The notes under the pieces are model-generated. The model saw nothing but the letters and a program-made list of their open reading frames with translations. It did no database searches and was not told the DNA's origin. The position numbers and the translations under genes were made by a program. From Mesorhizobium sp. (GTDB lineage Bacteria > Pseudomonadota > Alphaproteobacteria > Rhizobiales > Rhizobiaceae), in the NCBI GenBank assembly GCA_019635735.1, contig JAHBYX010000001.1, forward strand, positions 186,001 through 250,000: 64,000 nt of DNA, in the 5' to 3' direction. Below, piece after piece: positions 48,494 to 58,008 of the stretch (position 1 is its first letter; each line of letters opens with the position of its first letter).

Positions 48494-49291
48494 TCAATGG
48501 AACAGGTAGGAATCGTAGGCGAAGAAGCCGAGTTCCTTTGACGCGTGCACGCGCTCGCCATGCGCATCCCTGCCCGCCGCCCCGAGCGCGAAGAAGATCG
48601 GCATCAGGTGCTCGTCCGTCGGATGGTTCTCGGACGGGAACGGCGCGCGCTTCTTCCAGTCGAGCAGTGCGTCGATGTCGCCCGCTGCGATCCTCTCGGC
48701 AAACCAGGTGGTGAACGCATCGACCTTGCGCACGAGTTCCGGATCTGGCGCCTTGCCCTCGCGCATGACCGGGAAGAACGCCCGCAGATTGTGGGTGATA
48801 TGGCCGGAGCCGACCAGAAGCACGCCCTCCTCGCGGAGCGGGCTGAGCGCCTGGCCGAGCCGATAGTGCCATGCCGCGTCGCGGTTGGGATCGATCGACA
48901 CCTGGACGATCGGGATGTCGGCCTCGGGGAAAGCGAGCAGCATCGGCGTCCAGGCACCATGGTCGTAGCCGCGCTTGCCGACGGTGCACGGTGAGAGACC
49001 GGCCTTCTCGAGCAGCGCGACGACCTTTGCCGCCAGCGCCGGTTCGCCGGGTGCCGGATACACCATCTTGTAAAGCTCGGGGGCGAAACCCCTGAAATCG
49101 TAGATCATATCCGGCGCCGGGTCGGTGACGACGACGACCCCGTCGGTCTCGAAATGCGCCGACACCAGCACGATCGCTTTCGGTCGCGGCATGTGCTCCG
49201 GCAGCGTTTCGAGGAAGTGGCGCGCCTCGGAATCGGAGGTGACGATGTTCGGGCCGCCGTGGGAAATGAAAAGCGAAGGCATCGTGTTCAT
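48494..49291 (-). CDS. DODA-type extradiol ring-opening dioxygenase (YgiD-like)
   Basis: A 265-residue class III extradiol dioxygenase, 4,5-DOPA dioxygenase type. Metal-ligand regions are ISHGGPN near the N-terminus, VSAHFETDG, YDHGAWTPML and GSGHITHNL. The natural aromatic substrate in bacteria is unclear. AAGGAG lies 7 bases before ATG 49291. Confidence 0.9.
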   Translation of the reverse strand: MNTMPSLFISHGGPNIVTSDSEARHFLETLPEHMPRPKAIVLVSAHFETDGVVVVTDPAPDMIYDFRGFAPELYKMVYPAPGEPALAAKVVALLEKAGLSPCTVGKRGYDHGAWTPMLLAFPEADIPIVQVSIDPNRDAAWHYRLGQALSPLREEGVLLVGSGHITHNLRAFFPVMREGKAPDPELVRKVDAFTTWFAERIAAGDIDALLDWKKRAPFPSENHPTDEHLMPIFFALGAAGRDAHGERVHASKELGFFAYDSYLFH

Positions 49292-49470
49292 GGATATTCT
49301 CCTTGCCCATTACATACGCCTACCTTTCATGGACGGGCAGATCGCAGCCCTTCGACTGAGCGTTCAGGAATATCGAACACCTTTGCGGAGTTCGTGCATC
49401 AATCCATGATTACCGCGCGTTGTCCGCTGGCGCGTTGAGTGATGGTTCGCGCAAATTCCTCAGCAGGGCG

Positions 49471-50868
49471 ATGACGGACGCGACGCGGAAGGCTAGCTTC
49501 GAGAAAACATGGGGGACGACATTGCCGGACGAGCTCGCACGCTTCCTCGAGGCGTATCCGCAAACCACGCATCTTGACGCCGTTCTGTTTGACCTGTGCG
49601 GCAACGCCTACGGCAAGCGCATGCCGCGCGCGCATATGGCGAAGTTCTTCGAAGCCGGCTCGCCAATCTGCGCGGCGATGTCGCTGGTCGACGTCCAGGG
49701 CAATACGGCCGACCCGATGGGCTACGGCTTTTCCGACGGGGATCCGGATGCGACGGTAATGCCCGTTGCCGGAACGCTTGCGCCGGTGCCGTGGAATCCC
49801 GGTATCGCCCAGGTCCTCTGCACGCCCGCAAGTGCGTCCACCGGCGAGGCGTTCTGGTACGATCCGCGAACGGTACTGTCCCGCACCGTCTCGATCCTGC
49901 ACGAGGCGGGCCTGCGCCCGGTCGTGGCGGCCGAACTCGAATTCTACCTGATCGATCCGGCACGGGCAGAAGACGGGTCTCCCCTGCCCGTCCGATCGCC
50001 GAAGACCGGGGTCCCCGAGGCCGCAGGTAGGGTGCTGTCGCTGGCTAAGCTCGACGAATACCAGCCGTTCATCTCGGCCGTCGAAGCCGCCTGTGCGTCG
50101 CAGGACATCCCCTCCTCCACCATCATCAGCGAATATGGCGCCGGTCAGTTCGAGGTGAACCTGGAGCACTGCGACGATCCTGTCCGCGCCGCCGACGACG
50201 CCTGCCTGCTGCGGCGGGTCATCCAGTCCGTCGCGCGGCAGTTCGGCATGGAGGCGACCTTCATGTCGAAGCCGTTTCCGGACATGGCCGGCAGCGGCCT
50301 GCACGTCCATGCGAGCGTTCTCGGACCGGATGGGCAGAACCTGTTCGACGACCGCCGGCCCGACGGCCAGGCTATGCTCGGCCATGCCGTGGCGGGTCTG
50401 CAGGCGACGATGGTCGAGGGGATGGCGATCTTCGCGCCCAACCTCAACGTCTTTCGCCGATTCGCGGCCAACAATTTCACGCCGGTGACGCGCGACTGGG
50501 GCGAGAACAACCGCTCTGTCGCCTTCCGCGTGCCGGTCTCTTCGGGGGCGGCGCGAAGGGTCGAGCATCGTGCGTCGGGAGCCGAGGCGAACCCTTATCT
50601 GGTCATCGCCGCCGTGCTGGCCGGTATGCACCACGGCATCCAGAACCGGCTCGATCCCGGCCCGATGCATCCGGGCAATGCGGGTGCCGAGATCGATCCG
50701 GACCTGCCGCTGACGCCGTGGGCTTCGCTGAAGGCGCTGCGCGCGGCAGAAATCCTGCCGCGCTGGCTGGGCGAGGACTACCCGGCGATCTATGCCAGCG
50801 TGAAGGAAGCGGAATTCACCGCCTTCATGAGCGCGATCTCGCGCCGCGAATACGAGTGGTATCTCTAG
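49471..50868 (+). CDS. Glutamine synthetase family protein (PuuA-like)
   Basis: A 465-residue glutamine-synthetase-fold ligase. It shows EFYLIDP, EYGAGQFEVNLEHCDDP, the metal/ammonia region GSGLHVHAS, NNRSVAFRVP and EHRASGAEANPYL, with the usual Glu/His/Arg active-site residues. The sequence is nearer to gamma-glutamylputrescine synthetase (PuuA) and related gamma-glutamyl-amine ligases than to GlnA; no Tyr adenylylation site is seen. The amine substrate is unknown. ATG 49471 is chosen; a TTG at 49420 is weaker. It is not part of a puu cluster here. Confidence 0.88.
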   Translation: MTDATRKASFEKTWGTTLPDELARFLEAYPQTTHLDAVLFDLCGNAYGKRMPRAHMAKFFEAGSPICAAMSLVDVQGNTADPMGYGFSDGDPDATVMPVAGTLAPVPWNPGIAQVLCTPASASTGEAFWYDPRTVLSRTVSILHEAGLRPVVAAELEFYLIDPARAEDGSPLPVRSPKTGVPEAAGRVLSLAKLDEYQPFISAVEAACASQDIPSSTIISEYGAGQFEVNLEHCDDPVRAADDACLLRRVIQSVARQFGMEATFMSKPFPDMAGSGLHVHASVLGPDGQNLFDDRRPDGQAMLGHAVAGLQATMVEGMAIFAPNLNVFRRFAANNFTPVTRDWGENNRSVAFRVPVSSGAARRVEHRASGAEANPYLVIAAVLAGMHHGIQNRLDPGPMHPGNAGAEIDPDLPLTPWASLKALRAAEILPRWLGEDYPAIYASVKEAEFTAFMSAISRREYEWYL

Positions 50869-50967
50869 GGTCCGCATTACCAAGATTTAACGGATAAAGA
50901 GCGCTACGCGCGTCGTAATCGGCCGACCAGCGGCCTATCTGCGTGGCAATAACAATCCGGATTTGAC

Positions 50968-51858
50968 ATGCCTCCAGAGAAACGACGCGGGTTGCTGCTC
51001 GTGAACCCGAAAGCGCGCCGCGGGAGCGAGGCGATCGGGCCGGTGGCCGAACGGCTGCGTGCCGGTGGCGTGGCCGTGACGGTGGAGCCTTTCGAGGCGT
51101 TGCCCGAGATTTCGCGCGACATCGTGCGGCTGCGCGCCAGCGCGGACCTGGTGATCGTGTGCGGAGGAGACGGATCAGTCTCATCGGCCGCGATGGCGGC
51201 GATCGAGAGCGAACTGCCGCTCGGCGTCATTCCGATGGGAACGGCAAACGACCTCGCCCGCACACTGGGCATTCCGGCGGATTTCGGCAAGGCCGCCGAC
51301 GTGATTGCCGCAGGACACACCCGTCGAATTGATGTCGGCACCGTCAACGGCCATGCTTTCTTCAACGTCGCCAGCATCGGGCTTTCGACCGAACTCGCCC
51401 GCAGCCTGGACCCCGGCCTGAAGCGGCGGTTCGGCCGCTTCGGCTATGCGCTGGCGGCATCCAGGGTGCTGTCGAAGGCTGACAGGTTCAGGGCGCGTAT
51501 CACCGAGAAGGGATTGCGTATCAACGCCTCGACCTACCAGATCGCCATCGGCAACGGCCGCCATTATGGGGGCGGCAACATTGTCGAGGCCTCGGCCTCG
51601 ATAGATGACGGGCACCTGGACCTCTACAGTCTCGAAATGAAGAACGTCTGGAAGCTGGCCTTGATGTTGCGCTCGTTCCGGGCCGGTACTCATGGCGCCT
51701 GGAGCGAGGTGCGCACGGCCCGCTGCATCGAATTCGATGTCGAGACGGACGAGGAGATGGCGGTGAACGCCGACGGCGAGATCGTCACATCGACGCCGGC
51801 GCATTTCAAGGTGCTGCCAAAGGCGATCGCAGTCTTCGCTCCGCGCGACGGTAGCTGA
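50968..51858 (+). CDS. Diacylglycerol kinase catalytic-domain lipid kinase (YegS-like)
   Basis: A 296-residue soluble lipid kinase. It has LLLVNPKARRG, the nucleotide-binding CGGDGSVSSAA, and PLGVIPMGTANDLARTLGIP, the glycine-rich loops of the DAGK_cat family. The C-terminal beta-rich domain (IGNGRHYGGG...MAVNADGE) follows. The lipid substrate is not resolved. It converges with the DAHP synthase gene; a GC-rich hairpin sits between the stops. Confidence 0.9.
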   Translation: MPPEKRRGLLLVNPKARRGSEAIGPVAERLRAGGVAVTVEPFEALPEISRDIVRLRASADLVIVCGGDGSVSSAAMAAIESELPLGVIPMGTANDLARTLGIPADFGKAADVIAAGHTRRIDVGTVNGHAFFNVASIGLSTELARSLDPGLKRRFGRFGYALAASRVLSKADRFRARITEKGLRINASTYQIAIGNGRHYGGGNIVEASASIDDGHLDLYSLEMKNVWKLALMLRSFRAGTHGAWSEVRTARCIEFDVETDEEMAVNADGEIVTSTPAHFKVLPKAIAVFAPRDGS

Positions 51859-51866
51859 AACGACGA

Positions 51867-51886
51867 CGGGCGCCAGAAGGCGCCCG
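51867..51886. terminator. Bidirectional GC-rich hairpin between lipid kinase and DAHP synthase
   Basis: CGGGCGCC-AGAA-GGCGCCCG is a perfect 8-bp stem, 8 bp after the kinase stop and 22 bp from the DAHP synthase stop. T-runs on either side are short, so termination strength is uncertain. Confidence 0.55.
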
Positions 51887-51908
51887 CCACGTTTCGAAAC
51901 CGAACTGA

Positions 51909-53282
51909 TCAGCCGTTCGCGGCCTTCTTGGCCGGAGCCTGCTTGCCCTTCTTCAGCAATTCGCTGACCAGGAAAGCCAGTTCCACGGCCTGATCGGCGT
52001 TGAGGCGCGGGTCGCAATGGGTGTGGTAGCGATCCTGCAGGTCCTCGTCGCGCACGGCGCGCGCGCCGCCGGTGCATTCGGTGACGTTCTTGCCGGTCAT
52101 CTCGACATGGATGCCGCCCGGATGCGTGCCTTCCGCGTGATGCACGTCGAAGAACGACTGCACCTCCTTCAGGATGCGGTCGAAGGGCCGCGTCTTGTAA
52201 CCGGCGGCGGTGATCGTGTTGCCGTGCATCGGGTCGCAGGACCACACGACCTTGCGGCCCTCTTTCTCGACGGCGCGGACGAGCTTCGGCAGGTGTTCTC
52301 CCACCTTGTCGTATCCAAAGCGGGCGATCAGGGTCAGGCGGCCGGGCTCGTTTTCCGGATTGAGCAGGTCGATAAGCTGGATCAAGCCGTCCGGCGTCAG
52401 CGAGGGGCCGCACTTCAGGCCGAGCGGATTCTTGATGCCGCGGCAGTATTCGACATGGGCATGGTCGGGCTGGCGCGTGCGGTCGCCGATCCAGATCATG
52501 TGGCCCGAGGTCGCGTACCAGTCGCCCGACGTGGAGTCGACGCGGGTCAGCGCCTCCTCGTAACCGAGCAGCAGCGCCTCGTGGCTGGTGTAGAAGTCAG
52601 TCTCGCGGAGCGCATAGTTGGTTTCCGAGGTGATCCCGACGGCGCGCATGAAGTCCATCGTCTCGGTGATGCGGTCGGCGAGCGCCTGGTAGCGTTCCGC
52701 CTGCGGGCTGTCCGAGACGAAGCCCAGCATCCAGCGATGCACGTTCTCGAGCGAGGCATAGCCGCCCTGCGCGAACGCGCGCAAGAGGTTCAGCGTCGCG
52801 GCGGACTGGCGATAGGCCATCTCCTGGCGCGCAGGATCGGGAATGCGCGACTTCTCGTCGAAGTCGATGCCGTTGATGATGTCCCCGCGGTAGGACGGCA
52901 GCACGACCTCGCCCTTCTTCTCTACGTCGGAGGAGCGCGGCTTGGCGAACTGGCCGGCGATGCGGCCGACCTTCACCACCGGCTGCGAGCCGGCGAAGGT
53001 CAGCACGACCGACATCTGCAGGAAGACGCGGAAGAAGTCGCGGATATTGTCGGCGCCGTGCTCGGCGAAGCTCTCGGCGCAGTCGCCCCCCTGCAGCAGG
53101 AAGGCCTGGCCTTCCGCGACCTGAGCGAGCTGTTTCTTCAGCTTGCGCGCCTCACCTGCAAAAACGAGCGGCGGATAGGTGGCGAGTGTCTTTTCCACCG
53201 CTTCGAGAGCCGAGAGGTCCGGATAGGACGGAACCTGCTGGATCGGCTTGCCGCGCCAGGAATTCGGAGACCATTTTGCCAT
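51909..53282 (-). CDS. Class II 3-deoxy-7-phosphoheptulonate (DAHP) synthase
   Basis: Condenses phosphoenolpyruvate and erythrose 4-phosphate, the first step of the shikimate pathway. The 457-residue plant/Mycobacterium-like class II enzyme has [33 protein letters not shown] region, [30 protein letters not shown] and VTECTGG motifs. ATG 53282 is chosen over TTG 53294. It is expected to be the main aromatic-pathway entry enzyme in rhizobia. Confidence 0.95.
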   Translation of the reverse strand: MAKWSPNSWRGKPIQQVPSYPDLSALEAVEKTLATYPPLVFAGEARKLKKQLAQVAEGQAFLLQGGDCAESFAEHGADNIRDFFRVFLQMSVVLTFAGSQPVVKVGRIAGQFAKPRSSDVEKKGEVVLPSYRGDIINGIDFDEKSRIPDPARQEMAYRQSAATLNLLRAFAQGGYASLENVHRWMLGFVSDSPQAERYQALADRITETMDFMRAVGITSETNYALRETDFYTSHEALLLGYEEALTRVDSTSGDWYATSGHMIWIGDRTRQPDHAHVEYCRGIKNPLGLKCGPSLTPDGLIQLIDLLNPENEPGRLTLIARFGYDKVGEHLPKLVRAVEKEGRKVVWSCDPMHGNTITAAGYKTRPFDRILKEVQSFFDVHHAEGTHPGGIHVEMTGKNVTECTGGARAVRDEDLQDRYHTHCDPRLNADQAVELAFLVSELLKKGKQAPAKKAANG

Positions 53283-53547
53283 TGTCGCACCCAATCACGC
53301 TGCGGGACGGCAGCCCGCGCCAGAAACCCCGGCTTTCCGGGAAGGCGGTCCTATACAGGAAGCACGGCCCTTCTTCCAGAGCCATTCGCCCCGCCGGTCT
53401 GTCCTAACGTCAGTGTGGCCGATCCGCCACCTCGGGGCGATGGCGTAAACCCAACGGGAATATTTCGCTATGACAATCAACGAACCATGTTAGCCTCAAA
53501 AGAAAAAACAAATCAGTCTCTGGGACGGGAACAAGGGTGGGGATGAG

Positions 53548-55518
53548 GTGAATCGGGTCTTCGGGCCACGATGGGTGTCGGCATCACAGCGGTGGTTCGG
53601 CGTCGACAGCGACGCGTCTCCGCATCGGACGCCCGTTTCGGCGATGCGGAGCTTCTGGGGCCTGCTCAGAGCCTACTGGTTCTCGGAATCCTGGAAAGAA
53701 GCGTGGGGATTCACCCTCGTCATCGCCGTTCTGACGGGGCTTTCCAGCAAGGCCAGCGTGTGGATGGCCGAGGCTTCGGGCGAACTGATCAACTCCATCG
53801 CCTTCTTCCACAGCGACGACAATATCACGCCGCTGCGGACGTTGCTGATGGCGGCCGGCACGCTGGTGTTGCTTGTGATCCTCAAGGACGCCGGCTTCAC
53901 CGGGATCAGGCACCTGTTCTCGACGACGCTGCATAGAAAATGGCGCGCCTGGCTCGACAAGCGCTTCAATGACGCGCTGCTGGACGCCAACCACACGCAC
54001 TACCACCTCCAGAACGGCGACGCGGGTGCCGCGCTCGACAATGTCGACCAGCGCGTACAGGAGGCCGTCAAGGGAATGACCGGCGGCGCGATCGGCCTGG
54101 CCATGGGCGTCGTCGGCGTCCTGATGTCGGTGTTCTTCGTCGGCCAGAAGCTGATCGAGACATCGACCTCGATCCCCGGCCTCGACGTCCTCGGCGAATA
54201 TGGCAGCGCGACGCTCGCGTTCTGCGCCGTGCTTCTCTACGTGCCGGTCAACACCTGGATTGCGCTCAAGCTCGGCGGTCTGCTCGAGCGGCTGACGATC
54301 CGGATGCAGCAGGCGGAGGGCAGCTATCGCGGCGCGCTGAACACGCTTCTGCGGCGCAGCTTCCACGTCGCGGCGGCGGGCGGCGAAGGCGTCCAGAAAG
54401 ACATCCACCGCCGGATCTATCGCGACATCGACGGCACCTGGGGCAGCCTCAACTGGGTGCACGCCGGATACATGTCGTTCGAGCTGATTTACAATTTCAT
54501 CGCGGCGCGTATCGTCGCCTATGGCCCTGGGCTTCTGCCCTACGTCAACCAGCAGGTCAGCCTGAAGAGCTACGTGACCGGCGCTGAGTTGATCAATTCG
54601 ATGATCCAGCAATGTTCGTGGTTCATCCACGTCATGCCCGCCATCGCGACGCTCAAGGCCAATTCGCGCCGCATCATGGACCTCGCCGAAGCGATCGAGA
54701 ACGTGCAGGCACCGACCGATTATTACCGCCGCACCGGTCGCAGCGAGTTCCTGCGCACCCACCAGGACGCGGCTTTCGGCCTGACCATCCGCAATCTCGA
54801 ACTGACGCATCAAGGGATGGACGCGCAGCCTTTCCTGTCGGCACCGTTCCTCAATTTCCGCCGCGGCGAATGGACTTTCGTGTCCGGCGAATCCGGCTGC
54901 GGCAAGACTTCGCTGATCAAGGCGATCAACGGACTGTGGCCCTACGGCGCCGGCAGCATCGCGCTGCCGGAGGGCGTGAGCACCTTCTATGCCTCGCAGG
55001 ACATCCGGCTGCCGCCGATCACGCTCAAGCGCCTCGTCTGTCTTCCCGACCCGCCCGACGGCTTCCGCGATGCGCAGGTGGCCGCCGCTCTGCACGATGC
55101 AGGTCTCGGCAATTTCATATCCTATCTCGACGAGGAGGCACGCGACGGCCAGCTTTGGGACATGGTGCTGTCCGGCGGCCAGCGGCAGAAGCTCTTCGTC
55201 GCACGGATCCTGCTGCACAAGCCCGGCCTTCTGTTCCTCGACGAGGCGACAGCCGCGCTGGACGGCCCGTCGAAGATCGCCTTCCATCAGGCGATCAAGG
55301 ACCACTGCCCGAATGTGACCGTCATCAGCGTCATGCACGAAGCGGTGCCGCCGCGGTCGCTCTCGGGCGAGAGCTTCTACGATTCGATCCTCTCGGTGGC
55401 GGACGGCCTCGCCTCCAAGCGACAGATCGATCCCATCCTGCCCGAGGGCGCGATCCCGTTCCCGTCGAAGCGCCAGCGCAGGCGGCGTCTGGAGAGCATC
55501 CGGGTGCCGGCCGAGTAA
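53548..55518 (+). CDS. ABC transporter, fused permease-ATPase (BacA/SbmA-YddA type)
   Basis: A 656-residue half-transporter with an N-terminal SbmA/BacA-like (ABC_membrane_2) permease of about six helices (residues 40-400) fused to an ATPase (about 410-640). Motifs are Walker A SGESGCGKTS, a signature LSGGQRQK and Walker B LLFLDEATAALDG. This is the layout of YddA and of the BclA peptide exporter of bradyrhizobia, which acts on antimicrobial plant peptides; similarity of role is inference. The start is GTG 53548 after a GGGGATGAG stretch. The 265-bp gap upstream, shared with DAHP synthase, is AT-richer near the gene. Confidence 0.9.
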   Translation: MNRVFGPRWVSASQRWFGVDSDASPHRTPVSAMRSFWGLLRAYWFSESWKEAWGFTLVIAVLTGLSSKASVWMAEASGELINSIAFFHSDDNITPLRTLLMAAGTLVLLVILKDAGFTGIRHLFSTTLHRKWRAWLDKRFNDALLDANHTHYHLQNGDAGAALDNVDQRVQEAVKGMTGGAIGLAMGVVGVLMSVFFVGQKLIETSTSIPGLDVLGEYGSATLAFCAVLLYVPVNTWIALKLGGLLERLTIRMQQAEGSYRGALNTLLRRSFHVAAAGGEGVQKDIHRRIYRDIDGTWGSLNWVHAGYMSFELIYNFIAARIVAYGPGLLPYVNQQVSLKSYVTGAELINSMIQQCSWFIHVMPAIATLKANSRRIMDLAEAIENVQAPTDYYRRTGRSEFLRTHQDAAFGLTIRNLELTHQGMDAQPFLSAPFLNFRRGEWTFVSGESGCGKTSLIKAINGLWPYGAGSIALPEGVSTFYASQDIRLPPITLKRLVCLPDPPDGFRDAQVAAALHDAGLGNFISYLDEEARDGQLWDMVLSGGQRQKLFVARILLHKPGLLFLDEATAALDGPSKIAFHQAIKDHCPNVTVISVMHEAVPPRSLSGESFYDSILSVADGLASKRQIDPILPEGAIPFPSKRQRRRRLESIRVPAE

Positions 55519-55524
55519 GGCTGT

Positions 55525-55542
55525 TTGTTCAAGTCAGAACAA
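55525..55542. repeat. Inverted repeat TTGTTC-N6-GAACAA
   Basis: Perfect 6-base arms are separated by 6 bases, immediately after the ABC transporter stop and followed by TTTT. It may be a weak terminator for that gene or a second operator next to the MerR-type promoter. Confidence 0.35.
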
Positions 55543-55547
55543 TTTTC

Positions 55548-55578
55548 TTGACTTTGACGTTAACGTCAATGGTAACTT
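55548..55578 (+). promoter_or_regulatory. MerR-type promoter with perfect 16-bp palindromic operator
   Basis: TTGACT (55548-55553) and TAACTT (55573-55578) are separated by 19 bp. The perfect palindrome TTGACGTTAACGTCAA (55554-55569) fills the spacer. A 19-20 bp spacer carrying a dyad is the hallmark of promoters twisted open by MerR-family activators. The ACGT-cored palindrome recalls LiuR-like sites (from memory). It lies 24 bp before the hydrolase ATG. Confidence 0.65.
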
Positions 55579-55602
55579 CCCCTCGTCGATGGGGAGGTAC
55601 CG

Positions 55603-56508
55603 ATGACCGCACATGCCATGCCGCCCACGCCGTCACATACGGTGTCGAAGCGCCACATCCGCCTCGACGCTCCGGACGGATTCATGCTTGAAGGCACGCT
55701 CTTCGAAGGCGCCGGGACCGGTCCCCTGGTCCTGATCTCCTCCGCGACCGCGGTTCCGCGCGGTCTCTATGCGGGCTTCGCCGCCGCGGCGGTCGCTGCC
55801 GGCGCACGAGCCGCGCTGGTCTACGACTATCGCGGCACCGGTGGATCGACCGCGCCCGCCGGCTGGCGGACGAGGATCGGCATGAAGGACTGGGCGCTGC
55901 TCGATTTCCCCGCGGCTGCCCGGGCGCTCGACGCTGTCGCGACAGGTCACCCGATGGTCGGCGTCGGACAGTCCTATGGCGGCCAGGCGCTGGGCCTGAG
56001 CGGCATCTCGGACCGGTTCGAGCGCTATGGAATGGTGGCGACCATGTCGGGCTACTTCGGCGGGCTGAACGACCGCGCAGCGAAATGGCGGATGCTCGGA
56101 ATCGGCGTTCCCGTCTCGCTCCTCTCCAGTCGGACGCCGAAATGGCTCGGTATCGGCGAACCGATCCCGGGAACGGTGTTCCGCGACTGGGCTCGGTGGT
56201 GCTCGAAGCCGGACTATTTTTTCGACGACCCGGCCTTCGCGGAGACCGCGCGGTATAGCGACGTGCGCACGCCGATCCTGGCGCTTGGCATGGACGACGA
56301 CCATTGGGGCACGCGCCGCGCGGTTGCCGCGCTCATGCGGCACTACTCGAACGCACCGATCGAGGAACGCTGGATCTCGCCCGCAGAAGGCGGCTCGCCG
56401 ATCGGCCATCTCGGCTTCTTCCGCTCTCGTTTCGCAGCCACGCTCTGGCCGGACCTGATCGGCTGGCTCCTCGAAGGCAGGCCAGCCGCGATCGGCAGGC
56501 CCGCCTGA
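55603..56508 (+). CDS. Alpha/beta hydrolase (serine aminopeptidase S33-like)
   Basis: A 301-residue cytoplasmic alpha/beta hydrolase. It shows LVYDYRGTGGS after strand 4, the nucleophile elbow GQSYGG, the acid region GMDDDHWG and a late His in IGHLGFFR. It may be an esterase or thioesterase; the substrate is unknown. GGGGAGG precedes ATG 55603. Its promoter carries a perfect palindrome in a 19-bp spacer, so an unlinked MerR-family activator probably controls it. It ends just before gor (convergent). Confidence 0.85.
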   Translation: MTAHAMPPTPSHTVSKRHIRLDAPDGFMLEGTLFEGAGTGPLVLISSATAVPRGLYAGFAAAAVAAGARAALVYDYRGTGGSTAPAGWRTRIGMKDWALLDFPAAARALDAVATGHPMVGVGQSYGGQALGLSGISDRFERYGMVATMSGYFGGLNDRAAKWRMLGIGVPVSLLSSRTPKWLGIGEPIPGTVFRDWARWCSKPDYFFDDPAFAETARYSDVRTPILALGMDDDHWGTRRAVAALMRHYSNAPIEERWISPAEGGSPIGHLGFFRSRFAATLWPDLIGWLLEGRPAAIGRPA

Positions 56509-57900
56509 TCAACCGATGCGTTCGCCGCCTTTGAGACGGTAGCTCGGCTGGTACATCGTCACCAACTCCTCGGCCGCGGTCGGGTGCACCGCCATGGTCG
56601 CGTCGACCACGTCCTTTGTGAGCTTGCCCTTGATGACGATGCCCAGAAGCTGCGCCATCTCGCCGGCATCGGGGCCGAGGATGTGGGCGCCCACGACGAT
56701 CCGTGTCTTCGCATCGACCACAAGCTTGGTCAGCATCTTCTCCTCGCGGCCGGGGAGAATGTTGCGCATGGGGCGGAACACGGCGCGGTAGATCTCAACC
56801 TCGTCAAATTCCTTGCCCGCGTCTTCCTCCGAAAGCCCGACCGTTCCGATCTCCGGCTGCGAGAAGACCGCGGTCGCGACCGCCTCGAAGTCGGGCCGCG
56901 TCGGCCTCCCCCTGTACACGGTGTCGACGAAGCACATCGCCTCGTGGATCGCGACGGGCGTGAGCTGCACGCGATTGGTCACGTCGCCGACGGCATAGAT
57001 ATTGGGCACGTTCGTGCGCGAATACGCGTCGACGACGATCTCCCCGGTCTTGCCCAGTTCGACGCCGGCCGCCTCGAGCCCGAGGCTCTCCGTGTTCGGC
57101 ATGCGGCCCAGCGCCAGCATCACCTGGTCGGCGACGATCGGCTCGCCCTCGTTGAGGTGCGCGACGAGCTTGCCGTCGGGGCGCTTCTCGATCTTCTCGA
57201 AGATCGTGTGGCAGAGGATGCGTATGCCCTTCTTCTCCATCGTCTCGTGCAGCATGTGGCGCAGATCGTGGTCGAAGCGGCCGAGGATCTCCTTGCCGCG
57301 GTAGACGAGCGTCGTCTCAACGCCGAGCCCGTGGAAGATGTTGGCGAACTCCACGGCGATGTAGCCACCGCCTGCGATGACGATCGATTTCGGCAGTTCG
57401 GGGAGATGGAAAGCGTCGTCGGACAGGATGCAGTGCTCATGGCCCGGCAGCGACGCGTGCGGGTTGGGACGTCCGCCGGTGGCGATAAGGATGTACTCCG
57501 CCGTCACCGTGCGGTTCTCGGCCTCGATTCGCACCGTATGCGCGTCGACGAGCGTGGCGCGGCTGTGGAACGTATCGCCGCCGGCGCGATCGATACCGCC
57601 CTTGTAGATGCCTTCCAGACGCGCGATCTCGCGATCCTTGTTGGCGATCAGGGTGGGCCAGTTGAACGACGTCTCGCCGACGCTCCAGCCGTAGCCGACC
57701 GCGTCCTCGAAATGCTCGGGATACTGCGAAGCGTAGACGAACAGCTTCTTCGGCACGCAGCCGCGGATCACGCAGGTGCCGCCGAAACGGTATTCCTCGG
57801 CGATGCCGACCCGCTTGCCGAGGCTCGCCGAGACACGCGCGGCGCGCACGCCGCCGGAGCCGCCGCCGATGACGAAGAGATCGTAGTCATATGCTGTCAT
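56509..57900 (-). CDS. gor: Glutathione-disulfide reductase
   Basis: Reduces oxidised glutathione with NADPH. The 463-residue flavoenzyme has an FAD motif GGGSGGVRAAR, the redox pair Cys43/Cys48 in GGTCVIRGCVPKK, an NAD(P) motif (IVIAGGGYIAVEFA), AVGDVTN and the C-terminal dimerisation segment with the catalytic HPTAAEE. GAGG precedes ATG 57900. It is separated from the upstream DUF2059 gene by a strong terminator, so it has its own promoter. Confidence 0.95.
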   Translation of the reverse strand: MTAYDYDLFVIGGGSGGVRAARVSASLGKRVGIAEEYRFGGTCVIRGCVPKKLFVYASQYPEHFEDAVGYGWSVGETSFNWPTLIANKDREIARLEGIYKGGIDRAGGDTFHSRATLVDAHTVRIEAENRTVTAEYILIATGGRPNPHASLPGHEHCILSDDAFHLPELPKSIVIAGGGYIAVEFANIFHGLGVETTLVYRGKEILGRFDHDLRHMLHETMEKKGIRILCHTIFEKIEKRPDGKLVAHLNEGEPIVADQVMLALGRMPNTESLGLEAAGVELGKTGEIVVDAYSRTNVPNIYAVGDVTNRVQLTPVAIHEAMCFVDTVYRGRPTRPDFEAVATAVFSQPEIGTVGLSEEDAGKEFDEVEIYRAVFRPMRNILPGREEKMLTKLVVDAKTRIVVGAHILGPDAGEMAQLLGIVIKGKLTKDVVDATMAVHPTAAEELVTMYQPSYRLKGGERIG

Positions 57901-57955
57901 GGGATGCCTCGTTCCGCCCGCGATGCGCCTTGAGGCAGGTAGTCCCTGCGGCACG

Positions 57956-57984
57956 AAAAGAAAAGCCCGGGACATGCCCGGGCT
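57956..57984 (-). terminator. Rho-independent terminator of the DUF2059 gene
   Basis: Arms AGCCCGGG (57964-57971) and CCCGGGCT (57977-57984) with a 5-base loop are followed, on the minus strand, by TTTTCTTTT. Confidence 0.85.
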
Positions 57985-58008
57985 CGTCACGAAACGGATA
58001 GGTCAGCC

